64,000 nt of DNA, taken from JAMXLO01 sp035569235 (GTDB taxonomy: Bacteria > Pseudomonadota > Alphaproteobacteria > Acetobacterales > Acetobacteraceae). The translations under genes were made by a program, and so were the position numbers. This document shows positions 24,883-34,332 of the stretch, piece after piece (the first letter of the stretch is position 1; each line of letters opens with the position of its first letter). The DNA lies in assembly GCA_035569235.1 (NCBI GenBank), contig DATMND010000422.1:1-64000 (forward strand), written 5' to 3'. The notes below the pieces were generated by a model. That model was not told the DNA's origin, made no database searches, and worked only from the letters and a program-made list of their open reading frames with translations.

Positions 24883-25665
24883 TCAACTCGACCTATCGGT
24901 CAGTCTATACATCCCTCTACCGACAAAATCAAGATATCCGCTGTCACGCAAGACCTGTAATTTTTGTCGAATCTTTGCTCTGACGTGCCGATTGCCCGGG
25001 TATGCATTGCCGAGTGTATTTTCAAAGCTGTAGACATCGTCCAAGGAAAACTGGCGCTTATCGAGCTGTTCGATACAACGCATCACGTGCAGCAGCCATC
25101 CCTTTGCTTCCGAATCTCGCTGCGAGCGGAGGAACAGAGTGCGCCGCCATCTCTCTAGGACGTCAGCTTTCGGCTCAATTACTCCGTTCCTTACTATGGC
25201 TATCCGTCCAGCATACGGAATGTCCTGAAGCAATATCCTGCATCCGATCCAACCCTTGCGCTGAGCCGTCTGAGAAAGTGGCCTTCTCTCCTCGATCATC
25301 TCCCGCGAGAAGAAGTGCGCAGGGATAATAAACAGATCAGTGACGATCAGATTTCTGGCATTGTAATTAAGAAAAAAGAAATTCGGATTTGTGTTTTCAG
25401 TGACGCATTGGATCATCGTCCTATAGCCGCCATCTTCCACCTTTGCGCCGAAGTGTGACCGTTTGCTTTTCAGCTCATAGTCTTCCTTGCAAGCAGGACA
25501 GAAGAAATCTCCAACGGGACGATTGTTCCGGTATCTCTCAATGTGAGGATTCCCGCAGTTTGGGCAGTACAACTGGCTACCAAGCCAATGTTCGCTCAAT
25601 ATCCTTGTGCGTTGGCCACCACTCTTGTAGGCGGCGGCCAGCGCTTCTTGGAAGGAAAGGTCCAT
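24883..25665 (-). CDS. DpnI-type methyl-directed (Type IIM) restriction endonuclease
   Basis: A 260-residue protein co-linear with R.DpnI. The PD-(D/E)xK residues fall at the same numbers I recall for DpnI: Asp53 (VGDFF), Glu64 and Lys66 (ELKSK). The structural zinc Cys are 34, 37, 56 and 59 (CPNC...CPAC). Further family phrases: NPNFFFLNYNARN, RRPLSQTAQRKGWIGC and a C-terminal winged-helix region (KIRQKLQVLRDSGYLDFVGRG), which in DpnI reads methylated DNA. It would cleave Gm6ATC and so defend against, or exclude, Dam-methylated DNA. It needs a host without Dam methylation; no methylase is nearby. Local GC content is clearly below the neighbours, indicating transfer. Confidence 0.93.
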   Translation of the reverse strand: MDLSFQEALAAAYKSGGQRTRILSEHWLGSQLYCPNCGNPHIERYRNNRPVGDFFCPACKEDYELKSKRSHFGAKVEDGGYRTMIQCVTENTNPNFFFLNYNARNLIVTDLFIIPAHFFSREMIEERRPLSQTAQRKGWIGCRILLQDIPYAGRIAIVRNGVIEPKADVLERWRRTLFLRSQRDSEAKGWLLHVMRCIEQLDKRQFSLDDVYSFENTLGNAYPGNRHVRAKIRQKLQVLRDSGYLDFVGRGMYRLTDRSS

Positions 25666-25997
25666 GTTGTCCGTTGCCGCGCCTGTGCTGATTCGCGGCA
25701 GCTATCTACCACGTCGCCGCGCCGATGTTATCCCGTAACCAAAATGTGTGATTCACCTATGCGCGTTAGCAGCGCCTCGTGCGTCGGCTGCCTCGTTGGA
25801 CACATTGTGCTGCTATAGCAAACAAACACAACATGCCGCCCGCGTTCAGTGCGGTCACGACGATATCGCCGAGGTCGCGGTGCGAGATGGCGGTTGGCCA
25901 GACTCCGGGTTGGCATGGCCATGGCACTTGAGTTGCCGCCCCGCCCGCATCGCCAAGCATATCCACGCCGCAGCACGCCTGATAGAAGACCCGCCGC
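25666..25997. other. Intergenic region between the DpnI island and yicC
   Basis: No convincing gene. GC content rises from the low level of the DpnI island back to the host level across about 25750-25900, so the right border of the transferred segment probably lies here. I found no flanking repeat matching the element at 24265-24377. Confidence 0.5.
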
Positions 25998-26888
25998 ATG
26001 AGTGCCCCTCTCGCCTCGATGACAGGATTCGCCCGCACCGAAGGCAGCGCCGCCGGCCTTGCCTGGGCGTGGGAACTGCGCAGCGTCAATGGCAGGGGGC
26101 TCGACCTGCGCCTCCGCCTGCCGCCCGGCTGGGACGCGCTGGAGCCCGCCCTGCGCGACGCGGCCGGCAAGGCGCTGAAGCGCGGCAACGTCACCGCCAA
26201 TCTCGCGATCAAGCGGGAGAACGAGCCGCGGCTGGTTGCCGACCCCGCGGCGCTGGAACAGGCGCTTGCCCTGGCGCTCGATCTGCATTCGCGCATTCCC
26301 GGCAGTCCGGTGCCTCGGGCCGAGGCGCTGCTGGGCCTTCCTGGGGTGCTGCGGCCGGCGCAGGCCGACGAAGCGGACGGCAGGGCAGGGGCGACGGCAC
26401 AGGTGCAGGCGGGCTTCGCCGAGGGTCTGGCGGCACTGGTCACGGCCCGGCGGGCCGAGGGCTCGCGGCTTGGCGTGACGCTGGCGGGGCTGCTGCGGGA
26501 GATCGCGGCCCTTCATGGTCAGGCAGCGGCGGAAGCTGCCGATCAGCCGGCGGCGCAGCGAGCCCGGGTGATGGAGAACCTGCAGGCATTGCTGCGCGAG
26601 GCGCCCTCGTTGCCGGAGGAGCGCATCGCGCAGGAGGTCGCGTTGCTTGCCGCCCGCTCCGATGTGCGCGAGGAACTCGACCGGCTGGCAAGCCACATCC
26701 AGGCGGCGCACGCGCTGCTGGATGAGGCGGCGAACATCGGCCGCCGCTTCGACTTCCTGGTGCAGGAATTCAACCGCGAGGCCAACACGCTGTGCAGCAA
26801 GTCCGCGTCGGTGGCGCTGACCGCCACCGGGCTGAAGCTGAAGGCCACGATCGAACAGTTGCGCGAGCAGGTGCAGAACATCGAATGA
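25998..26888 (+). CDS. yicC: YicC/YloC-family endoribonuclease
   Basis: A 296-residue protein. It starts with the family's SMTGFAR signature (residues 7-13) and WELRSVNGRGLDLRLRLP, and ends with the C-terminal DUF1732 half: RRFDFLVQEFNREANTLCSK and LKLKATIEQLREQVQNIE. The conserved NREANTLxSK and EQLREQVQNIE motifs are intact. E. coli YicC takes part in RNA turnover (RyhB degradation). It is followed immediately by gmk, the usual order. Confidence 0.95.
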   Translation: MSAPLASMTGFARTEGSAAGLAWAWELRSVNGRGLDLRLRLPPGWDALEPALRDAAGKALKRGNVTANLAIKRENEPRLVADPAALEQALALALDLHSRIPGSPVPRAEALLGLPGVLRPAQADEADGRAGATAQVQAGFAEGLAALVTARRAEGSRLGVTLAGLLREIAALHGQAAAEAADQPAAQRARVMENLQALLREAPSLPEERIAQEVALLAARSDVREELDRLASHIQAAHALLDEAANIGRRFDFLVQEFNREANTLCSKSASVALTATGLKLKATIEQLREQVQNIE

Positions 26889-26981
26889 TACCGGGCACCA
26901 ATGACGCTGACGCTCCGGGTTGGCGTTCTGCGCCATGACGGTGTTGTATCGATTGATGCGATGCGCTCGGGGGCAGCCGGT

Positions 26982-27605
26982 ATGAGTGCCGTGGCGCGGC
27001 GCGGTGTCTGCCTAGTGCTGGCGGCGCCCTCGGGTGCGGGCAAGACGGCGATCGCCGATGCGCTGCTGGCGAGCGAGCCTGACCTGCTTCGGTCGGTCAG
27101 CGTCACGACACGCCCGCCGCGTCCCGCGGAAATCGACGGCGTGCATTATCGTTTCTGCGATCAGGCCGTATTCGATCGAATGGTCGCGGCGGGCGAACTG
27201 CTGGAGTGGGCCCGTGTGCTCAACCGCCACTGCTACGGCACGCCGCGCGCGCCGGTGGAGCAGGCGCTGGGGGCCGGCCGCGACATGGTTTTCGATATCG
27301 ATTGGCAGGGCCATCGCCAGTTGCGCGCGGCTCTGCCCGGCGACGTGGTCGGCGTCTTCATTCTGCCGCCCACGCTCGCCGCGCTGGACGATCGACTGCG
27401 CGGGCGCTCCGCCGAGGATACGGCGGAAATCGCCCGGCGCATGCGTCTGGCTCTGGACGAGATCAGCCATTGGCAGGAATTCGACCACGTCGTGGTGAAT
27501 GAGGATTTTCCCTGCGCTGTCGCCTCGGTGCGTGCCGTGCTGCACGCCGCGCGTCTCGTTACCGCGCGGCAGACCGGATTGCAGGATTTCGTCAGAGATC
27601 TGTAG
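26982..27605 (+). CDS. gmk: Guanylate kinase
   Basis: A 207-residue enzyme phosphorylating GMP to GDP. P-loop APSGAGKTAIA at residues about 13-23 (the usual second Ser after K is Thr), the GMP-binding VTTRPPRPAEIDGVHYRF region, and the lid region with RRMRLALDEISHWQEFDHVVVNED. The ATG at 26982 was chosen as it leaves a normal-length N-terminus and has GGGGG nine bases upstream. In-frame starts at 26961 and 26901 would add unusual extensions. The 3' end overlaps rsmA by 14 bases. Confidence 0.95.
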   Translation: MSAVARRGVCLVLAAPSGAGKTAIADALLASEPDLLRSVSVTTRPPRPAEIDGVHYRFCDQAVFDRMVAAGELLEWARVLNRHCYGTPRAPVEQALGAGRDMVFDIDWQGHRQLRAALPGDVVGVFILPPTLAALDDRLRGRSAEDTAEIARRMRLALDEISHWQEFDHVVVNEDFPCAVASVRAVLHAARLVTARQTGLQDFVRDL

Positions 27606-28431
27606 CCTGGGTAGCGATCAACCGCGCCAGGCGATCGAATTCCGCCACCGTGAGCGTCTCGGCGCGCCGATCCGGTGCAATGCCTGCGGTACGCAGCAGG
27701 GTCTCGCCGCCCAGCGGCTTCAGCGCGCCGCGCAGCATCTTGCGCCGTTGGCCGAATGCCGCCGCGGTCAGACGTTCCATCTGTGCGAACAGCGCCGGGG
27801 CGGGTTGTGTCGCATGCGGTGTGAACCCGACAATTGCGGAAAAAACCTTCGGCGGCGGCACAAAGGCGGCTGGCGGAATACGCAGCAACAGCTCCGTGCG
27901 ACACGTCCACTGGGCGAGCACGGACAGCCGCCCGTAGGCCGATGTGTCCGGTTCGGCGCAGATCCGCTCGGCGACCTCCTGCTGGAACATCAGCGTGAGG
28001 CGTTCGAACGCGCTGGCCTGGCGCAGCCAGCCGACCAGCAACGGCGTCGCAATGTTGTAGGGCAGATTGGCGACGATCTGCCGAGGGGGCGGAACGAGCG
28101 CGGCGGCATCACTCGCCAGCGCATCCGCCGCGACGACATGCAGGCGGGGTTCCAGCTCGGCCAGTTCCTGCATCGCCGCGATGGCGCGCCGATCGATCTC
28201 CAGGACGGTCACGCTTGCGGCCTCGGACGCCAGCAGCGCCCGCGTCAATCCGCCTGGTCCCGGCCCCACCTCGACGACATGCCGCCCGTCCAGTGGCCCG
28301 GCCTCTCGGACGATGCGTGCCGTGAGGTTGGCGTCGAGCAGGAAATGCTGTCCGAGCGCCCGGCGTGCCGCCATCCCGTGCCGCGCGATAACCTCGCGCA
28401 GTGGCGGATGCAGCGGCGTGCGTAAGTTCAC
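27592..28431 (-). CDS. rsmA: 16S rRNA dimethyladenosine transferase
   Basis: A 279-residue methyltransferase (KsgA) that dimethylates A1518 and A1519 of 16S rRNA late in 30S assembly. SAM-binding motif VEVGPGPGGLTRALL (about residues 48-62), VLEIDRRA, and the catalytic NLPYNIATPLL. Starts with GTG at 28431 overlapping the surA stop by four bases (GTGA), so the genes are translationally coupled. The usual intervening pdxA gene is absent. Confidence 0.96.
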   Translation of the reverse strand: MNLRTPLHPPLREVIARHGMAARRALGQHFLLDANLTARIVREAGPLDGRHVVEVGPGPGGLTRALLASEAASVTVLEIDRRAIAAMQELAELEPRLHVVAADALASDAAALVPPPRQIVANLPYNIATPLLVGWLRQASAFERLTLMFQQEVAERICAEPDTSAYGRLSVLAQWTCRTELLLRIPPAAFVPPPKVFSAIVGFTPHATQPAPALFAQMERLTAAAFGQRRKMLRGALKPLGGETLLRTAGIAPDRRAETLTVAEFDRLARLIATQATDL

Positions 28432-29768
28432 GCCCCGCCGGTGCGCATCTCGATGGCGGCGTGGCGGCGCAGATTGGCAAGCATCTGGCGCGAGAGAAGC
28501 TCCACGCGTTCGTTGAGCAGCTGCGCCCGCACCTCCTGCGGGGTCGCCTGCGCAAGGTTCTTCTCCTCGCGCGAACAGACAATCAGCACGGCGATGCCGT
28601 CGTTCGCCACCAGCGGCTGGCTGGCGCGGTCGAACGGCAGCGTCGCGAGCACCTGGCGGAATGCCGGTGGGTTGACCGTCTCCAGCCGGACCTCGCCGGG
28701 ATCGACAGGCCGTGTCTGGTTGTTCGCCTTGGCGACCTGTTCCATCTGCTCGCAGCTGTGCACGCTGGCGCTGATGCCGCGCGCCTTCTCCAGCGCCTGC
28801 TTCTGCAGCTCGGTCGGCGCCTGCGGGTTCAGGGCACTGACGAACGGCAGGAACAGCTGGCGCAGCGACACGGCTGTGCCGACCTCGCGGCCGATCTCGC
28901 GCTTGGCCTGAAGTGTCACGATGGAAAACCCGCCCGGCACCTTCACGGGGTTGCTGATTGCGCCCACCGGCATCTGCGACGCCAGGCGCGCCACCTCCGG
29001 ATCGAGCTGGTTCGGCTGCACCCAGCCGAGCTCACCGCCCTGCAACGCGGTCTGGTTCTGGCTGAACTGCGCGGCGACCACCGGGAACGCGGCGCCGGCA
29101 CGCAGCTCGGTGATCACCGTTTCGGCGAAGCGCTGCGCATCGGCGGAATTGGCGGGGTCATCCACCGGAATGAATATCTCGCCGAGCCGGTATTCGGGCT
29201 TGCCGACCTGCTGTGCCAGCAGCCGTTGCTGGTCCGCCACCTCCGCATCGGTGATCGTCACCTTGTCGCCTAGCTGTTCGCGGAGCACCCGGGTCCAGCC
29301 AAGCTGCGTGCGAATCTGGTCGATCAGCGTGAGCTGGCTGACGCCGTCCGTCGCGAGCTTCTGTCGCAGTGCGCCGGGCTGCATGCCATTGCGCGTTTCG
29401 ATGTCGTGGATCGATTCGGCGATCATCTTATCCTGTATCACGATCTTGCGGCGCAGCACTTCCTGCATGCGCAGCCGTTCGTCGATCAGCTGGCGGGTTA
29501 TCTGCTGCCTGAGCCGGTCGAGCACATCCGGCGTGAGCGGCAGGCCGGTGGAGAGGGCGAATAGCCGGGTGCGGTTGGTGACGTCGGCATTGGTGATCAC
29601 GTCGCCATTCACCACGGCGACGATCCGTGTCGCCTGCGCCGTTGGGGGCGGCGGGACGGGTGCGGCGGCAAGGGCGGCCACCGACCACGCAAGGGACAAG
29701 GCCAGGGCCGCCCAGAATGCGCGCCAGCGGGGCATGCCTAGGCGTTCAGCGAACACCGTGCGTTTCAT
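28428..29768 (-). CDS. surA: SurA-type periplasmic chaperone/peptidyl-prolyl isomerase
   Basis: A 446-residue protein helping outer-membrane beta-barrel proteins, including LptD, to fold. Signal peptide with hydrophobic core AFWAALALSLAWSVAALA (cleavage after ALAAA), SurA N-domain from VNGDVITNADVTNRTRLFAL, and the first parvulin domain around YRLGEIFIPVDDP to GGELGWVQPNQLDPEVA. A C-terminal region includes a second, degenerate parvulin-like part. ATG at 29768 has GGAGG eight bases upstream. It lies 19 bases after lptD, matching the lptD-surA pairing seen widely. Confidence 0.95.
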   Translation of the reverse strand: MKRTVFAERLGMPRWRAFWAALALSLAWSVAALAAAPVPPPPTAQATRIVAVVNGDVITNADVTNRTRLFALSTGLPLTPDVLDRLRQQITRQLIDERLRMQEVLRRKIVIQDKMIAESIHDIETRNGMQPGALRQKLATDGVSQLTLIDQIRTQLGWTRVLREQLGDKVTITDAEVADQQRLLAQQVGKPEYRLGEIFIPVDDPANSADAQRFAETVITELRAGAAFPVVAAQFSQNQTALQGGELGWVQPNQLDPEVARLASQMPVGAISNPVKVPGGFSIVTLQAKREIGREVGTAVSLRQLFLPFVSALNPQAPTELQKQALEKARGISASVHSCEQMEQVAKANNQTRPVDPGEVRLETVNPPAFRQVLATLPFDRASQPLVANDGIAVLIVCSREEKNLAQATPQEVRAQLLNERVELLSRQMLANLRRHAAIEMRTGGA

Positions 29769-29787
29769 GACATGGACCTCCCGATCG

Positions 29788-32058
29788 CTAGAGCGCCTTG
29801 AAACCAAACTGTCCGATGGTCTTGAAGGTCATCTGGATCAGCAGAGTCGTAGAACCGTTGTCCCCGTTGAACGAGGTATAGCGGCGAAAGAACCGCAAAT
29901 CCAAGATATAGCATTCATCTTCGTAGATTGCGTCCGTGCCGACGGCAACCATCTGGTTGGTCTGAAGATCGCGTCGTGCAAACCCGCTGAAGCGGTATTG
30001 CCCCCAGTTCGACGAGGCGCCGAGGGTGATCTCGTTGCGTGGCACATAGAACGCGTTGCCCGCGGGCGGCGGTTGGGGCTGATCGAAGAACGTGGCCGGA
30101 TTGAATGACGTGTAGATATAGCCGCCCGAGACGTTGAACTTCGGAACGCCGGCGCTGGCGACCGCGTCGGCCATCCTCACGGCAAGCGAGTTGTGGTCGA
30201 GCCGCGTACGATACGTCAGGTTGAGCCAGCTCGTCGGTGCGAAGCTGGTGCGGGCGACCACGTCCGACACCTGATCATGCAGGCCTGACGACTCAAGGAA
30301 CAGGTTGCTCTTGGTGGTGCGATACGATTGTCCGATCAGACCGTCGAACGTGGTGCCGCCCAGGTACCAGGCGCCGTGCAGCGCCACGTTCGCGCGCACT
30401 CCACCGTCCAGCCGATCGATGCCGGGAAAGCGATTGAAGCCGAACAGGTTGGCGTCGGTAAATTCGAGATCGAAGCTGTCCTCGTTCGGATATCGGTTGA
30501 ACTGGCTGTCGCCCGCCTGTGGTGCGACGACGAGTTCCGCCATCGGCTCGATGAGCTGGGTGCCCCATGCGCCGGCGTCGCGCATGAACGGCCAGCGGAC
30601 AAAAATCGAGGCCTGTGGGAGGGAGCGGGCGGCGTTGGCCTGATTGTGCGTGCCGAAATTGGGCTGCTCGTTGAAGTCGCTCGCGTCATAACCGGCAGTG
30701 TCGTCGTGCAGTGTGACTGTCCACAGGTCGCCCAGCGGACCGACCCACGGGCGCGAATAATTCAACGTAAGGCTGGCACGCCGCGTATTCGTGCCGATGG
30801 AGCGTATGACATTGAACGATGTGACGTCGACCGCGAGCCGCCCACCCCAGGCGTCCGGGGTGCCGAAATAGCTGTACTCATACCTTGGCAGGACCAGCGG
30901 CAGTTCGTCGCTGACGACCGAAGTGTTCACTGCCTGGTAGACCCGGGAGTCGAGGCGCGTGTAAGCCCCCTCGCCGAACCCCTCGAGGTAGACCTGGCTG
31001 GCCACTATGTTGGGGTCCGTGCCGAGCTGAGACCCGAGGTGAAAGTCACGGACAAAATCGGTGTTCGTAATGTGCCCGCCGTTGAAGCCCCAACGCCATG
31101 TGTCGTCCAGATTGAACTGGCCTCTGGCAGTTACCGCGGCCGCAATCGAGTTGTCGATATAGCCTACCGCGCCATCCGCCCGCAGGAAGCCGTTGTTGAA
31201 CCGGCGGCGGTACTCGGCCTCGAGTTCGGGTCCGGCCCGCGAGGTGATCATCGGCGTGAACGTCGCATCCGACTGATCGTCGATCACCCAGTAATACGGC
31301 TGCGCGTAGAAGCCGCCGAGATGCGAGGATACGCCGATCGAGGGGATCAGCAGACCGGACGCGCGCTTCACGGATGGATCGGCGTGCCAGAAATACGGCA
31401 TGTAGGCGATAGGAATGCCATACATTTCCATGACGGCATCCTGGTATTCGATCTTCTTATGCTCGAGATCCTGCACGGCCGACAGTGCGCGAATTTGCCA
31501 GAGCGGCGGTTTTGTCGGGTCCTTGGCGCAGAGATTGCACGTGGAATAGACCACGCGCGACATCTCGTTGATCTCTCCCTCGGTTCGCCGCGCGCCATTG
31601 GCGGCCAGCCTGCCGTTCTGCGGCAGGATCCCGCGCATGTCGCGCAGCACGCCGTTCTTCATGTCCTGCGTAAGCTCGGCGTAATTCGCGAACAGCACCT
31701 GGCCGTCCGGCTCGAGCAGGACGACGTTTCCCTGGGCGGCGGCCACGCCGGTGTTGCGATCGAAGGTGATCTTGTCGGCACGCAGCACATGATCGCCCTG
31801 CCAGGCCTCGACATGACCTTCGGCGATCACCAGTGAGTTCTCACGATCATACTCGACCGTGTCGGAGGTGAAGCTTACCGGCTGGTCGCGCGACCCCTTC
31901 GCTTGTGAGGCGCCGCTGACGATCTCGCCAAGCTGGGCGTGAGCGGTGACGGGTAAAGTTACTGCCAGCAGAACTGCCAGCAGCACCATGTGCGCGATGG
32001 TGTGCGCCCGCACTGCATAGTGGAAGGCGCATGCCCGCACGACGAGGGCTCGCGCCAT
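29788..32058 (-). CDS. lptD: LPS-assembly outer-membrane protein LptD
   Basis: A 756-residue protein. Signal peptide with core VLLAVLLAVTLPVTAHA; LptA/OstA-like jellyroll at about residues 58-160 (TVEYDRENSLVIAEGHVEAW, DRNTGVAAAQGNVVL); then the C-terminal beta-barrel with SGLLIPSIGVSS and repeated aromatic strands. Cysteines are CNLC (about 173-176) and one near the C-terminus (DECYILDL), fewer than in E. coli but consistent with an alphaproteobacterial LptD disulfide arrangement. It inserts lipopolysaccharide into the outer leaflet. Two bases separate its start from the lptG stop. Confidence 0.96.
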   Translation of the reverse strand: MARALVVRACAFHYAVRAHTIAHMVLLAVLLAVTLPVTAHAQLGEIVSGASQAKGSRDQPVSFTSDTVEYDRENSLVIAEGHVEAWQGDHVLRADKITFDRNTGVAAAQGNVVLLEPDGQVLFANYAELTQDMKNGVLRDMRGILPQNGRLAANGARRTEGEINEMSRVVYSTCNLCAKDPTKPPLWQIRALSAVQDLEHKKIEYQDAVMEMYGIPIAYMPYFWHADPSVKRASGLLIPSIGVSSHLGGFYAQPYYWVIDDQSDATFTPMITSRAGPELEAEYRRRFNNGFLRADGAVGYIDNSIAAAVTARGQFNLDDTWRWGFNGGHITNTDFVRDFHLGSQLGTDPNIVASQVYLEGFGEGAYTRLDSRVYQAVNTSVVSDELPLVLPRYEYSYFGTPDAWGGRLAVDVTSFNVIRSIGTNTRRASLTLNYSRPWVGPLGDLWTVTLHDDTAGYDASDFNEQPNFGTHNQANAARSLPQASIFVRWPFMRDAGAWGTQLIEPMAELVVAPQAGDSQFNRYPNEDSFDLEFTDANLFGFNRFPGIDRLDGGVRANVALHGAWYLGGTTFDGLIGQSYRTTKSNLFLESSGLHDQVSDVVARTSFAPTSWLNLTYRTRLDHNSLAVRMADAVASAGVPKFNVSGGYIYTSFNPATFFDQPQPPPAGNAFYVPRNEITLGASSNWGQYRFSGFARRDLQTNQMVAVGTDAIYEDECYILDLRFFRRYTSFNGDNGSTTLLIQMTFKTIGQFGFKAL

Positions 32059-32060
32059 CG

Positions 32061-33173
32061 TCAGCCGTCTTCCGTGTGCAGCAGGAGTGCAAGCGCCAGC
32101 ATCAGTCCCGATGCGGCCGGCGCCCAGGCGGCGAGTGCGACGGGCAATGCGCCCGACTGACCGAATTCCTCGGCCATTTTGGAGACGACGAACAATGCGA
32201 AGCCGGCGGCAACCCCGCTGCCGATCATCTTCGCCACGCCGCCGCGGCGTGCCGGGCGCATGGAGAAGCCGGCTGACACGAGCGCCATGGTTGCGGCAAG
32301 CAACGGCAGAGCCAGCAATGCCTCGAAATGCAGTCGGTGACGGATAGAGGAAAAGCCCGATCGGTCCAGCAGCGCGATGAAGCTCGGCAGTGCCCAGAAC
32401 GAAAGGGTGTCAGGCGAGGCGAAGCTTTCCTGCACACGTGCCACGGTAAGATCAGTCGGCAGACTGATCGTGGCGGGCGGTTCTGGCATGTGTTCGGGTT
32501 GGATCGATCGGGCATTCTTTAATTGCCAGGCCCCTGCGCCGAGGATCGCCTCACTGGCCTCGATGCGCGTGAGCAGCCGGTCACGGTCATCGAGGCGGAA
32601 CACGCTGACGTCGGTGGCCGTCAGTTGCTTCTTTTGCAGCTGGACGCCGTGCGCATGGATGATGGCCACTCCCTGCGGCGACAACGTGTGGTCGGACTGG
32701 CGCAGCCAGAGCTGTCCGCCGGTGAGTGCGAGCGGCCCTCCGCCGGTCTTCAAGTACGTATTGTCGAGCGACTCGGCGCGCGCAAGCATGACCGAGGAAA
32801 CCGGACTTACGACGCCGGTCGCCGCCGCCCCCAGCAGCAGGGCGCAAAGTGTGGGCGCGGTGAGAAACTCCCAGGCAGAGATGCCGGCGGCGCGGGCCAC
32901 GATCAGCTCGGAGGATCGGGTCAGGCGCCAGAAGCTGAGGATGCCGCCAAGCAATACGGCGAACGGAAGGATCTGCATTGCGATGTAGGGCAGGCGCAAT
33001 GCCGCGATCTCGCTGACCAGGGCGAAGGTCGCGTCGGGCTTGGTGGCGGAACGCCGCAACAGCTCGATGAAGTCGAACATCGCGACCAGGCCGCAGAGCG
33101 CGAGCAACATCGCGATCACTGAACCGGTGAACTGCCGGGCAATATAGAGCGAGAGCGTGATGGCAGCTGTCAT
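32061..33173 (-). CDS. lptG: LPS export ABC transporter permease LptG
   Basis: A 370-residue permease with six membrane segments and a periplasmic beta-jellyroll between TM3 and TM4. Starts MTAAITLSLYIARQFTGSVI, and has the YjgP/YjgQ features FIELLRRS, RSSELIVARAAGISAWEFL and a C-terminal three-helix block with VVSKMAEEFGQSGALP. It works with LptF, LptB and LptC to push LPS across the periplasm. ATG at 33173 lies four bases after the lptF stop. Confidence 0.95.
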   Translation of the reverse strand: MTAAITLSLYIARQFTGSVIAMLLALCGLVAMFDFIELLRRSATKPDATFALVSEIAALRLPYIAMQILPFAVLLGGILSFWRLTRSSELIVARAAGISAWEFLTAPTLCALLLGAAATGVVSPVSSVMLARAESLDNTYLKTGGGPLALTGGQLWLRQSDHTLSPQGVAIIHAHGVQLQKKQLTATDVSVFRLDDRDRLLTRIEASEAILGAGAWQLKNARSIQPEHMPEPPATISLPTDLTVARVQESFASPDTLSFWALPSFIALLDRSGFSSIRHRLHFEALLALPLLAATMALVSAGFSMRPARRGGVAKMIGSGVAAGFALFVVSKMAEEFGQSGALPVALAAWAPAASGLMLALALLLHTEDG

Positions 33174-33177
33174 CCTC

Positions 33178-34332
33178 TCAGGCCGCCTCGGCCCCGCGGG
33201 TCGAATGTCCGAGGCCAGGCGCGCGCCGCAACGTCGCCAGCAGCCGCGGGCCAAGCAGAAGCCAGCCACAGATCACGCCCGGCAGCAGCGCCTGGAGCCA
33301 GACCAGCGGGAGCAGGGCATTGTCGCGCGCGGCGAGATTTTCCACTGCAAGCCCAGTGGCGAGGAGCACTACCACGGTGCCAATTGCGGCAAGCGGTCTG
33401 ACAAAGCTGCCATGCCGTCGAAACGTACCGCTGAGCACCGAGAGCAATGCAACCATGGCGAAAGAAAATGCGGTCAGCGGGGTTGCCAGCCGCTTGTGTG
33501 CTTCGGCAATCCATTTCGGTATATCGTGAAGATTAGGCGGGTGTGGATCCAGCAGCTCGTCCAGTGGCAGTTCGGTCATGTCGCGCAGCCGTTCGCCGTC
33601 GTTGCGTGCCGTGTCGGTGAGGTCGAGCTCGTTCTGGGCGAAGGTCAGCACATTCAGCCGGCCGGTCTGACGGTCGATCTCCTGGCGGCTGCCGCTGACC
33701 AGCAGCACGCGCGGTCCGTTGGGCCCTTCCACCAGGCGGCCATGCTCGGCCAGGATCGTCGCGGTCGCCGCCTTGTCGCGCTGGTCATCAACCAGGATGC
33801 CGCGCAGCGTTCCATCCGGATCGCGCGAGCGCACGTAGACGGTCAGGTCGTCTGAAACCTGAGTGAATACGCCTTCCTGCAGCAGGAAGGCGGCCATCTG
33901 GTTGCGGATCTCCCATTGAAACTGCCGGAACGCCGTGAGGCTGGCAGGCACAAGCCAGATGTTGAGGATGTAGCAGGAGGCAATGACCAGGACGGTCAGC
34001 GCCAGTGCCGGACGGGACAACGCCCAGGGCGACAGGCCCGCCGTGCGCATCACGGTGATTTCCCGGTCGCCGGCCATGCGCTGGTAGACGAACTGCACGA
34101 CGACGAAAGTGGTGATCGGCAGGATCACCGCGACGAAGCTTGGGATCAGCAGACCCGTGAGTTCCATGAAGACGCCGAGCGAGAGGCCGTGATTGACCAC
34201 GAGTTCGACGAAACGCAGCGACTGGACGAGCCATATCAGCGCCGTCAGCCCGCCGGTGACGGCGATCAGCGCGAGACCCAGCTGGCGGAACATATAGCGG
34301 TCGAGTCGGTTGATCAGCTTGCCGGTGCGCAT
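33178..34332 (-). CDS. lptF: LPS export ABC transporter permease LptF
   Basis: A 384-residue permease partner of LptG. N-terminus MRTGKLINRLDRYMFRQLGLALIA, then SLRFVELVVNHGLSLGVFM, the family's DREITVMRTAGLSPWAL loop, a periplasmic beta domain (about 120-270) and three C-terminal membrane helices with VVVLLATGLAVENLAARDN. The ATG at 34332 gives a standard N-terminus; the open frame further upstream is not LptF-like. First gene of the lptF-lptG-lptD-surA-rsmA operon, so its promoter should lie in 34333-34480. Confidence 0.95.
   Translation of the reverse strand: MRTGKLINRLDRYMFRQLGLALIAVTGGLTALIWLVQSLRFVELVVNHGLSLGVFMELTGLLIPSFVAVILPITTFVVVQFVYQRMAGDREITVMRTAGLSPWALSRPALALTVLVIASCYILNIWLVPASLTAFRQFQWEIRNQMAAFLLQEGVFTQVSDDLTVYVRSRDPDGTLRGILVDDQRDKAATATILAEHGRLVEGPNGPRVLLVSGSRQEIDRQTGRLNVLTFAQNELDLTDTARNDGERLRDMTELPLDELLDPHPPNLHDIPKWIAEAHKRLATPLTAFSFAMVALLSVLSGTFRRHGSFVRPLAAIGTVVVLLATGLAVENLAARDNALLPLVWLQALLPGVICGWLLLGPRLLATLRRAPGLGHSTRGAEAA

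Noticed and set aside
30328..31836. 502-codon plus-strand frame opposite lptD
   Set aside because: lptD has strong domain evidence; the antisense product has none.
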